Positions 1 through 7,962 of a stretch of DNA of 55,471 nucleotides are shown here, in pieces. This DNA comes from Bacteroidaceae bacterium. GTDB taxonomy: Bacteria; Bacteroidota; Bacteroidia; Bacteroidales; Bacteroidaceae. The stretch lies in the NCBI GenBank assembly GCA_017468985.1, contig JAFUHF010000010.1, positions 1 through 55,471 of the forward strand. The letters are read 5' to 3'. Each line of letters opens with the position of its first letter. The first letter of the stretch is position 1. A model generated the notes under the pieces. It was not told where the DNA came from, did not search any database, and saw nothing but the letters and a program-made list of their open reading frames with translations. The position numbers were made by a program, and so were the translations under genes.

Positions 1-137
1 CTCGGAGGTGTCGGGGACCACGAGCTCCCCAGCGTTTCATACACTCGGAAGTGTCGGGGACCATGGGCTCCCCAGCGTTTCATACACTCGGGAGTGTCGG
101 GGACCACGGGCTCCTCAGCGTTCCCTACACTCGGGGA
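1..137. repeat. Tandem 43-bp hairpin repeat, three full units plus a partial
   Basis: Three consecutive 43-bp units lie at 1-43, 44-86 and 87-129, and a fourth begins at 130 and breaks off. Each unit starts CTCGG, holds a short dyad (GGGGA ... TCCCC) that can fold as a hairpin, and continues with AGCGTTTC or AGCGTTCC before the next CTCGG. The units differ by a few substitutions, several of them in the hairpin loop. The array is cut by the left window edge, so its full length is unknown. No ORF is supported in it. Function is unknown; a REP-like intergenic repeat is the simplest reading. Confidence 0.85.
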
Positions 138-150
138 TGATGAATGCATA

Positions 151-212
151 ATGTACAAATAATAAATCCAATGTGTTGCAGAACAGGCAAACCCTAATTG
201 TGAAGTGTGAAT
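151..212 (+). repeat. Left copy of a dispersed small repeat (inverted relative to 7571-7650)
   Basis: The core at 161-198 is nearly identical to the reverse complement of 7592-7630, with one substitution and one single-base gap over about 38 bases. Similarity extends outward on both sides with more differences. Between the copies lie two secreted-protein genes. This copy has degenerate ends compared with the right copy. Confidence 0.8.
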
Positions 213-344
213 CTCGCACCATATTATATATAATAAGGTAAAATACGCGAGAGCGTGGTGATTTTGTTGCGATATGATGTCAGTTTGTAATCTTCGGATA
301 AAAAAATCCCCCTCCTCCGTGTGTGCCATTTCGAATTATTGATG

Positions 345-352
345 TAACTTTG
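345..352 (+). promoter_or_regulatory. -7 promoter box of the two-gene secreted cassette
   Basis: TAACTTTG matches the Bacteroidetes -7 consensus TANNTTTG and lies 30 bases before the ATG at 383. I do not see a good TTTG -33 element at the usual distance, so the promoter is only partly supported. Between 213 and 344 I see nothing else that I can name. Confidence 0.55.
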
Positions 353-382
353 TAGGCAGTAAATTAAGCACATTAGGTAAAA

Positions 383-3031
383 ATGAGAAAGAATATATTG
401 TTCTTCGTAGCACTATGTCTGATGTCTGTAATGGACATTAAGGCTCAGGATGAGGTGGTCCTGACATCTGTGTCAGCAGAGTATCCCAATGAACGTCCGC
501 AGTGGACCAAGGCCGATGGAGTGGCATGGCAGGAAAAGTATGGGCCGATCATTGGCATCAACCATCCCCAGGCTCCTTATCCCAATATGTCGCGCAAGGA
601 CTGCCTGCGCAAGGTGAAGGAACTGGGCTTCAATAGCGTGCGTATGTTCATTAGCGGTAGCACGGCCGATTCCTATATCGCCAACGTGCGTTCCTATGCT
701 GCCGACTGCGAAGAGTTCGGTCTGACGCTCTCGCCCGTATTTACCTTTCCTCAGACTTGCTATGCCAATGCCAACAAGGCTATCGGCCTGAAGACATTGG
801 AAAACATTGTGCGCAAGGTGGTGCAGGCCTTCCGCGGTGATGACCGCATCATTCTCTGGGATATCTGGAATGAGCCCGTGATGACTGACGAAACGGCTAC
901 TATCGAGGTAATGGACTGGATCAAGCAGATGGTGGTATGGTGCCGTCAGGAAGGATGCACGCAGCCCATTACCTGCTCTATTGTGTGGGATGCCGGTATC
1001 AGTGCTGCCAGTTCCACAAGCACGCTCATGCGGCACCGCAACGAGGCCGAATCCATGATGGACCTCCACAACTTCCATGACTATAGCTGTGAGGAAGATC
1101 ATAGTCGCAACATTTCCGTAATGGTGGAGCGTCTCAAGAAACTGGGCGACGTGCCTTTGGTATGTACCGAAGCCCTGACGCGTACCAACGGTTCGGGAGT
1201 GGCTCGATCGCTGGCTGAATTTTCGAAATATCATATTAATTTCTATACGTGGGGCCTCTATGCCTGCGATAGCCCTTGGCACGTGCGCTGGGACCGTTCG
1301 GCTTACTATGCCTGGGAACCCATGTTCCACAACCTGCTCTATTCTGACGGCGATCCTTACGATGAGAGCGAGCTGCCTTGGTTCCCCAACTTTAAGTTTG
1401 CCGAAGAGGACGAGGTGGTTGATCCGGGTGCCGAATATACAGAGCGCTGGAGTCCACGCCGTGCCTGGAAATGGCTGAGCCGTTCCGAAACGAAGGGCTT
1501 GCACTACAGTTCGCTGACGGCTGCCATTGATGGTGTAAGTCAGCATGCAAGCGACGGACTCTATAGCAGTGTGAACGTGGACATTTCCCTTCAGGACTAT
1601 ATCAATAACACCTCGTTGCTGTATTCTCGTCTGAACAGCCTGCTCACGGCTGCCAATGCCGCCGGCATGACGGTGTTGCCCACGCTGCTCAGCGGAGCAG
1701 ACTTGGGACGCAACTATGTGACGGTGCGCGACTATGTTTACACCCTGATAGGTCGTTACTATTACGACCGCCGCATCCTGGGTTGGGAAATCTTCCGCCA
1801 GAAGGATGCCTCCGATGCAGACAACATGACCTCCGTGTTGCCTAAACTGATGCGCTACGTGCGTTACGACTTTCCCAATCAGCCCATGTTCATGTCGCCG
1901 CTTGTGACCGACGCTACGGAGCTCGACCCCGAGGGCACCGATGCCGCCAATCTGGCATGGCGCCTGAGCGACGTGATAGGCTACACCACGGCTGAGGGCA
2001 CCACGCTGAGCGACGAGTGGCGCACCAAGGTGCACGAAACCTACAGCCGTCCGCAGTTCCAGATGCTGACGGAAGGCATTGCCGCTGATTTTGCCAAGCA
2101 CCACGTGAATTGGTTTGCTTCGGCCGAAGTGGATGCCGAGGCTGTGAAAGACTTTGCCTACCTGCCAGCTACACAGGCTGCAAGCAGCGACGGTCGATGG
2201 GAAGGATGGAAGTCGTGGATGTGGATGAACCGCGGTGAGACCAAGGGGCTCTACTTTACTTCCGTGAGTGCCGCATTGGCCGGAGTGGAGAAGTATAAAG
2301 GCGACGGCACCTACAACAGCCTGCGCGTACTGTTGGAGTATGCTGACTATGCTGAAGACACTGAAGCCTTCTTCGCCGCTTTTGACGAACTGCTCAGTGC
2401 AGCTACTGAGGCTGGCATGACGGTGCTTCCTGCACTCATTGCCAACAAGTATCTGTCAAGTAACACTGACGAAGAACTCCTTGCCTACGTTTCGCAGGTG
2501 GTGGGCCGCTATGCCAAGCAGACGCAAATCCTGGCATGGGACCTGCTCTTTAGTCCTACCAATAGTGGTACGGCGCGCGTAATGGCGCTCGTTCCCCAGC
2601 TGTTCAGTGCTGCACGTGCCGCTGATCCCGTTCAGCCCTTGTTCATGACCCCCTCTGTCAGCGTGAAGACCCTGCCGGAAGACTACCTCATCCTGCAAAA
2701 CCACAGCCACGGCAGCGGCGGTTGGAACTACTTTAACTATACTGGTGGAGCCACGGCCGATCTGCTGTATCTCATCTGGTGCCAGAGTGACGTGATAGCC
2801 TACGCCTCCACACAGCAGTCCATTCCCATGGGCTGGGTGGCCAGCATTGCCTACCGTTTTGGCCGTCCGCTGTTCTGTTCACAATGGCGCACCACGGTGA
2901 CCGAGACCGCCACCAATAGCCTCGCCATCTTCTCCGACCTGCACGTGAACTGGTATGTTGACGGCGAAGCCCGTGTGGATGCCGACGACGTGAAGAACTT
3001 CAAGTTCCAGCCTGTAAGTACGCAACATTAA
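383..3031 (+). CDS. Secreted protein with three tandem GH-A-like barrel modules
   Basis: An 882-aa exported protein with an N-terminal signal peptide ending near residue 21 (AQD). Module 1 (about 45-330) looks like a clan GH-A glycoside hydrolase, GH5/mannanase-like: an SVRMFIS strand, then ILWDIWNEP with candidate acid/base Glu164, and VCTEALT with candidate nucleophile Glu263. Modules 2 (about 355-600) and 3 (about 610-878) resemble each other: both open with W-x(n)-R-x-ETKGL and continue with AGMTVLP, and both close with HVNW followed by an acidic stretch. At the acid/base position they carry GWEIF (near 466) and AWDLL (near 718) instead of WNEP. I infer one potentially active barrel and two degenerate copies, perhaps for glycan binding. 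The substrate is unknown. It is followed after 41 bases by another large secreted gene, so the two probably form an operon. No C-terminal sorting tail is obvious. Confidence 0.75.
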   Translation: MRKNILFFVALCLMSVMDIKAQDEVVLTSVSAEYPNERPQWTKADGVAWQEKYGPIIGINHPQAPYPNMSRKDCLRKVKELGFNSVRMFISGSTADSYIANVRSYAADCEEFGLTLSPVFTFPQTCYANANKAIGLKTLENIVRKVVQAFRGDDRIILWDIWNEPVMTDETATIEVMDWIKQMVVWCRQEGCTQPITCSIVWDAGISAASSTSTLMRHRNEAESMMDLHNFHDYSCEEDHSRNISVMVERLKKLGDVPLVCTEALTRTNGSGVARSLAEFSKYHINFYTWGLYACDSPWHVRWDRSAYYAWEPMFHNLLYSDGDPYDESELPWFPNFKFAEEDEVVDPGAEYTERWSPRRAWKWLSRSETKGLHYSSLTAAIDGVSQHASDGLYSSVNVDISLQDYINNTSLLYSRLNSLLTAANAAGMTVLPTLLSGADLGRNYVTVRDYVYTLIGRYYYDRRILGWEIFRQKDASDADNMTSVLPKLMRYVRYDFPNQPMFMSPLVTDATELDPEGTDAANLAWRLSDVIGYTTAEGTTLSDEWRTKVHETYSRPQFQMLTEGIAADFAKHHVNWFASAEVDAEAVKDFAYLPATQAASSDGRWEGWKSWMWMNRGETKGLYFTSVSAALAGVEKYKGDGTYNSLRVLLEYADYAEDTEAFFAAFDELLSAATEAGMTVLPALIANKYLSSNTDEELLAYVSQVVGRYAKQTQILAWDLLFSPTNSGTARVMALVPQLFSAARAADPVQPLFMTPSVSVKTLPEDYLILQNHSHGSGGWNYFNYTGGATADLLYLIWCQSDVIAYASTQQSIPMGWVASIAYRFGRPLFCSQWRTTVTETATNSLAIFSDLHVNWYVDGEARVDADDVKNFKFQPVSTQH

Positions 3032-3072
3032 AACATTTATAATATTAACCAAATTATTCATCTCAAAAATTA

Positions 3073-6000
3073 ATGCTCATGAGAAAGTTTTATGCAATTC
3101 TCCTGATGGCTATCGGGATGCTGGGTTTCAGCCTTCCGGTAGTTGCTCAAGATGATCCGGAATCTACGGACATCGCGACTGGGTATTATTATGTTTACGC
3201 CAACGAAGCACAGGCTTTGGTAAACATCAATAAGATGCTGAAGTGGGATCCACTTCAGAGAGGAAACGCTGCTTTTATCTTCTACATTGAGAAAGCAGGC
3301 GACGGTGAAGACTTTGCCGAATACTGGGTACAGAGTCTTTACGACGATTCATGGTTTAGCTGCGTGCCTAACTACTACATCACGGAGTTCCGTGGTGAAG
3401 ACGAGAAGGCAAGATTCGTATTCGACCCCATTGATGGGGGGGGGTACGGCATCCGTCCCCTCTGGGACCGCCCCGACATGACCAAGGAAAGCGGCAACTG
3501 GGACCACAACTGGATGCAGACTATGGCTTCTCGTAGTACATCGTTCTCCAGCACTACCGGTGACTACCATCCCTTGGCCCAGTGGACCAAGCAGTCTTGG
3601 TACGTAGAGCAGGTGCCTGACTACGAGCTGGCCACTGCCAAGCTGCGCGTAGCCCTGAAGAAGGCCATCGTGGCTTATCAGAACGCAAACCAGTACACCG
3701 TGGGCGAGGAAGGCCTGATTACGAACGTAGAGTCTGACGATCCTGCAACAGGTTATGGCTCACAGTTCCTCAGCACTTGCCAGAGAAACGAAGCCTATTC
3801 TTCGTTTGCCAACCTCATTGACGGTGATCTGGGCACTTGCTTCCAGGCTACATGGTCGGCCGAAGAGTCCAGCGCACCCCAGTGGCTGCAGATTGACGCC
3901 AGTAAGGAAGTGGAAGGTTTCCAGCTGAAGATCGGTCTTCGCAACTCCGACTGGGGTTCTATCGGAATGTGGCAGGACATCACTCTCTTTGCTACCAACG
4001 ATGAGAATGCTGCGAACGACCTTGCCTTGACCACGATTGAAGACGTGATCGCTGATCCTGCATGGGTACGCATCGGCGAGTATGAATACTCTACATCGCT
4101 CTGTCTGGCTTATGGCGAAGGAAACTGGGGCATGACGCAGCTCAAGGCTCATCCGACGAACACCGACCGCTGGATGACGAAGGACTTCTTGCTCTTTGGA
4201 AACAAGTATCGTTACCTGCGTTTCTTCGTGAACCAGACGATGAATCCACACAGCGAAAACAAGGACTTCACCCTGGGCGAAGTTCAGATTTACGAAATCA
4301 GCAACACTACGGTGAACGCAAGTATTAGCGAAAAGGTAAATGCGCTGAAAGACCTGATCGAAAAGACCAAGACGATGATTGCCGAGCAGTCGGGCACAGA
4401 GGCTGACGTTGAGGCGCTCGTTGCAGCTGCCGAAGCTGTAGAAAGCACCAGCAGTCAGGCATTGGCTGACCTCAAGGCTCTGATTGAGAACGTTGAGCAA
4501 ACAGCTCCGAAGTTCAACCCTGGTACCGATCCTGGTTACAACGACGAAGAAGCAATAAGTGCTTACGAAAAGGCGCTTGCCAATGCTAATGCTGCTTCGC
4601 ATCAGGAGCTCTCTGACGAAGAATATGCCGCAGCTGGCGAAGCCCTCCTCAAGGCTCTCGAAGATGCCAAGAACAGCGTGATCCCCGTAACCGACGGTTA
4701 CTATCGCATCATCAGTGCTTATCCTGAGTTTACGAACAAACAGCATGTGCTCAAGGCTATGTATGCCAACTATGAGGGTACGATGGCTTGGACCACACTG
4801 GACGAAGAAAATCCCTCCATGCTCTTCAAGATTACGAGCCTGGGCGACGGAACCTACTCTGTACAGAGCGTGGGTACGGACACCTACATTGGCAGCGTGG
4901 CCGGTACGAGTGCATTCGTTCCTCAGACTGAAACACAGCAGGTGGGCCAGATCTTCAAGAATATTGCCGGAAGCACACAGTTCAACATCTATAACACAGA
5001 GAACGACATTCCTTATCATACCAATGACCACAACTCTGGTAATGGTAATGCCGGTGCCATCGTAACATGGTCTGGCGGTGTGAACTCTTGCTCAGCCTGG
5101 AACATTGTGAAGGTGACCGATGAGGATCTCATCAACCATCTGATCAACGACGTAGCTCCTCAGAACATTCTGAACTACAAGGCAGCTAAGGAAGTGGGAG
5201 CTTCACAGATTGTATATGAGCAGATGTTCCGTTACAAGACGAACTTCAACCGTCCGCTCATCAACGCTGCTGACGACGACGATCCTGACAACAACCAGTT
5301 CCGTGGTAGCGAAGAGCCCAGCGCTCATGGTGACTACTCTTACTTCCACAACCTGATTGACGGTAACCACGCCACCTGCTTCCAGTCTACATGGAGCTCC
5401 AGCGTTCAAGAACCGCCACAGTGGCTGCAGGTAGACCTGCGCAACAATCCGGTTCAGAACTTCCAGTTCTACTACGGACTGCGTAACGGTATGTGGGGTG
5501 CTGTAGAGCAGTGGACCGACATTACCGTATTTGCCACCAATGACGAAAGTATCGCCCTTGATGAAAACATCAAGAAGATCAGCGAGGTAGAAGAGCTCGA
5601 AGAGTGGACCAAGATTGGCGACTATCAGCTGCCCATCGACCTTGCTCGCGACGACCGCACCGGTAACGACCGCGGTTTCTACTTCAGCATCAACCGCATG
5701 GACCAGAAGTATCGCTTCATCCGCTTCTACGTGAACAGCACGTATGAGCCGCAGGCCAACATGATGTACACCATCGGTGAGTTCCAGGTTTACGAAAACG
5801 AATTCGACGAGGAGAACTCTCCTTATGCTTACATCCCAGGTTTGAGCGACGCTGCTGACCGCCTGCAGGCTGCTATCGAAGCTACTCAGGCTGCCGTTGC
5901 CGGAGGCACCGTAACGCAGGAAATCTACGACGAAATCGTAGCTGCCCGTGAGGCTATGGTGGCCCTCGTGCCTAACACTGCTCCGCTCGACCAGCTCGTT

Positions 6001-7422
6001 GAGAACGTGAAGGAATATGTGAACAATTTTGCTGCCGGCGACCAGTATGGTGACGTAAGCGCTGAAAACTGGACTACCATGCAGAAGGCTATTGATGATG
6101 CTGCCAACTATGGCAACCATCCTCTGAAGGCTGACCTTGAAGAGCGTTACACCGCTCTCGAAGAAGCACTCGCTACCTTCAAGAAGCAGCAGAAGCAGTT
6201 TGAGCCCAATAAGTGGTACTACATCGTGAACCGCGACAAGAGCGCCGTAGGTAGCTATGTAGACGGTTTGGACAACAGCAACGTATACGACACGTTTACC
6301 TATGGTAACGTAGTGATTGCTACCAGCGACAACACGATTGCTGCCGGCTCTTGGGGCGAAGGCAACAAGAATGCCGTTCATTGGGGTTACTACAACCGCT
6401 ATGAGGCCGATAAGGACAAGACTGACGGTAATGCCGTATATCGTGAATTGACCGATCCGCACACCATGTGGCGCTTCGTACCTATCGAAGGTCAGGAAGG
6501 TCAGTATGCCATCCAGAACCGTGCAAGCGGTAAGTATCTTGTGAACTACACGGGTGCTTCTAACACTTGGGTTTACCAGGTAGACGATCCGATGCCTTAC
6601 ACACTGGAGAACTTTGCTTCCGGTCAGTATGGTATCATTCCTCCCGGAGCTACGCAGTACCTGCAGACCGCCGGTGATGGCTATATCTATTCTTGGAGTG
6701 ACGCTAGAAAGGTTGACCAGCGTTGGGCTTGGGATCTGGAGCCGATTGAGGACGAAGATTATGAATTCATGAATCTGCAGTTCCCCGAGAACAGCATTCA
6801 GGTAGTATCTCTGCCTTATGCATTGAACGACGAAGACCTCTCTGACTACAATGCCGAAGTAGGTCTCATTATGTACGGTGTTGATGGTATTCACACTGGT
6901 GACGATGGTTCTCAGGAACTCTACCTCACGCAGAAATTGACTGTTGAGGCAGGCGAACCGTTCATCCTCGTTGCCGGCGACTATGAAGCTTATGACAATG
7001 ACAACGTTACTTTGACTACGTTTGCCATTCCTATGATTAACGAATATACCACGGAGAACGGTAAGGCCAATGGTCTTGTTGCAGCTCTTGACTATACGAG
7101 AGTGCCTCGCGCCGGTCTGGGGGTATTTGTGAAGTCTGAACTCAAGGCAACTACCGAGAATCAGGGTATAGACGCCCACACGGGTTATATTGACACCAAG
7201 AACTTGGCAGAAGCTACGGGTAATCCAGATCTCATCCTGACACTCGCTGAAGGCATCACTTCTGTGAAGAGCCTTACAGGAGCTGTGAAGGCCAACGAGC
7301 AGGTGAACGTTTACACCATCGACGGTAAGTTGGTGAAGAAGAACGTGAAGGCCGTTGACGCCAAGAAGGGTCTGAAGAAAGGCATCTATGTAGTAGGTAA
7401 GCAAAAGGTTGCTGTGAAGTAA
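3073..7422 (+). CDS. Large secreted multidomain protein: two F5/8C-like domains, beta-trefoil-like modules, sorting-type tail
   Basis: A 1449-aa protein with a signal peptide (the second Met, at 3079, is an equally good start) ending before AQDDP. Two discoidin/F5/8 type C-like domains, at about 228-410 and 740-912, share the pattern F-x-NLIDG-x(4)-TCFQ-TW, PQWLQ-D, and YR-R-F-VN near the end. Helical repeats (about 415-545 and 915-1050) resemble FIVAR-type spacer helices. Segments at about 550-690 and 1055-1240 (DGYYRI, NKWYYIVN, MWRFV, IQNR-SGKYL) look like ricin-type beta-trefoil modules. The last 80 residues (VNVYTIDGKLV ... KKGIYVVGKQKVAVK) have the form of a type IX secretion sorting domain. 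I see no catalytic domain, so it is probably a surface glycan-binding partner of the upstream barrel protein. Its trefoil and tail modules recur in the esterase-like protein at 28203. Confidence 0.75.
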   Translation: MLMRKFYAILLMAIGMLGFSLPVVAQDDPESTDIATGYYYVYANEAQALVNINKMLKWDPLQRGNAAFIFYIEKAGDGEDFAEYWVQSLYDDSWFSCVPNYYITEFRGEDEKARFVFDPIDGGGYGIRPLWDRPDMTKESGNWDHNWMQTMASRSTSFSSTTGDYHPLAQWTKQSWYVEQVPDYELATAKLRVALKKAIVAYQNANQYTVGEEGLITNVESDDPATGYGSQFLSTCQRNEAYSSFANLIDGDLGTCFQATWSAEESSAPQWLQIDASKEVEGFQLKIGLRNSDWGSIGMWQDITLFATNDENAANDLALTTIEDVIADPAWVRIGEYEYSTSLCLAYGEGNWGMTQLKAHPTNTDRWMTKDFLLFGNKYRYLRFFVNQTMNPHSENKDFTLGEVQIYEISNTTVNASISEKVNALKDLIEKTKTMIAEQSGTEADVEALVAAAEAVESTSSQALADLKALIENVEQTAPKFNPGTDPGYNDEEAISAYEKALANANAASHQELSDEEYAAAGEALLKALEDAKNSVIPVTDGYYRIISAYPEFTNKQHVLKAMYANYEGTMAWTTLDEENPSMLFKITSLGDGTYSVQSVGTDTYIGSVAGTSAFVPQTETQQVGQIFKNIAGSTQFNIYNTENDIPYHTNDHNSGNGNAGAIVTWSGGVNSCSAWNIVKVTDEDLINHLINDVAPQNILNYKAAKEVGASQIVYEQMFRYKTNFNRPLINAADDDDPDNNQFRGSEEPSAHGDYSYFHNLIDGNHATCFQSTWSSSVQEPPQWLQVDLRNNPVQNFQFYYGLRNGMWGAVEQWTDITVFATNDESIALDENIKKISEVEELEEWTKIGDYQLPIDLARDDRTGNDRGFYFSINRMDQKYRFIRFYVNSTYEPQANMMYTIGEFQVYENEFDEENSPYAYIPGLSDAADRLQAAIEATQAAVAGGTVTQEIYDEIVAAREAMVALVPNTAPLDQLVENVKEYVNNFAAGDQYGDVSAENWTTMQKAIDDAANYGNHPLKADLEERYTALEEALATFKKQQKQFEPNKWYYIVNRDKSAVGSYVDGLDNSNVYDTFTYGNVVIATSDNTIAAGSWGEGNKNAVHWGYYNRYEADKDKTDGNAVYRELTDPHTMWRFVPIEGQEGQYAIQNRASGKYLVNYTGASNTWVYQVDDPMPYTLENFASGQYGIIPPGATQYLQTAGDGYIYSWSDARKVDQRWAWDLEPIEDEDYEFMNLQFPENSIQVVSLPYALNDEDLSDYNAEVGLIMYGVDGIHTGDDGSQELYLTQKLTVEAGEPFILVAGDYEAYDNDNVTLTTFAIPMINEYTTENGKANGLVAALDYTRVPRAGLGVFVKSELKATTENQGIDAHTGYIDTKNLAEATGNPDLILTLAEGITSVKSLTGAVKANEQVNVYTIDGKLVKKNVKAVDAKKGLKKGIYVVGKQKVAVK

Positions 7423-7445
7423 TCCTTTCCTTCATACATCATTTC

Positions 7446-7486
7446 ATTGTGGGCCTTACCAATAGGGTGGGGCCCACAATTTTTTG
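7446..7486 (+). terminator. Rho-independent terminator of the secreted cassette
   Basis: A perfect 10-bp inverted repeat (ATTGTGGGCC at 7446-7455 with GGCCCACAAT at 7471-7480) is followed by a run of T up to 7485. It begins 23 bases after the stop codon at 7422. Confidence 0.85.
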
Positions 7487-7570
7487 TTTAGGGAGTTCGA
7501 GGAGGGCAGATGATGATATGGCGGTTCTCAACCCTTGCCGGGTTGCAGACCATGGAAAGTAAATGGTTTA

Positions 7571-7650
7571 ATTCACAATGCTCAATGCACAATTAGGGTT
7601 TGCCCGTTCTGCAACACATTTGGATTTATTAATTGTGCATTGTTACAAGT
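7571..7650 (-). repeat. Right copy of the dispersed small repeat, with 12-bp terminal inverted repeats
   Basis: The core 7592-7630 is the reverse complement of the left copy at 161-198. This copy is framed by a perfect 12-bp inverted repeat, CAATGCACAATT at 7583-7594 and AATTGTGCATTG at 7631-7642, giving a 60-bp unit that looks like a MITE or REP-type element. A 67-codon reading frame crosses it, but its composition does not look like a gene. Between 7651 and 7902 I see only weak G/C hairpins and nothing I can name. Confidence 0.8.
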
Positions 7651-7902
7651 ATGCGGTGATCTTCATCAGAGTCTTTCGCCCTATGGGCACCCCTGCTCTA
7701 CAGGGGAGATGTTTTTCTTACTCTTGACCAGCGAATAAGAAGATGCTCCTCTTCCTATTCTCCTTATCAAAATGCTCGGTGCCGTTCGAAATGGCCCAAA
7801 ATGACCGTGGAAAAAACTCTGTGCAGTTCAGTAACCCTCTTTTTCCTTGAACATAAACCCTGAGTTACTGTCTGACCTTTAGCCCCATCAACACCAAAAG
7901 AA

Positions 7903-7938
7903 GAATCCCGTTTAGAGCAGAAGCTCTAAACGGGATTC
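7903..7938 (-). terminator. Terminator of the rpoBC operon
   Basis: A perfect 15-bp inverted repeat (7903-7917 with 7924-7938, 6-base loop) lies 25 bases beyond the rpoC stop codon. Read on the minus strand, the stem is followed by a T-rich tail (TTCTTTT). Confidence 0.85.
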
Positions 7939-7962
7939 AATATGACGATGGAATGGGTCAGG

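Noticed and set aside
1-137. CRISPR array
   Set aside because: The units abut with no unique spacers between them and no cas genes are present.
473-2104. 543-codon minus-strand ORF opposite the barrel protein
   Set aside because: It is an antisense shadow of a well-supported gene with signal peptide and family motifs; no promoter or family match.
5203-7404. 733-codon minus-strand ORF opposite the 1449-aa protein
   Set aside because: An antisense shadow caused by codon bias; no motifs and no start signals.
7535-7738. 67-codon plus-strand ORF
   Set aside because: It runs through the dispersed repeat at 7571-7650, has no promoter and no known motif.
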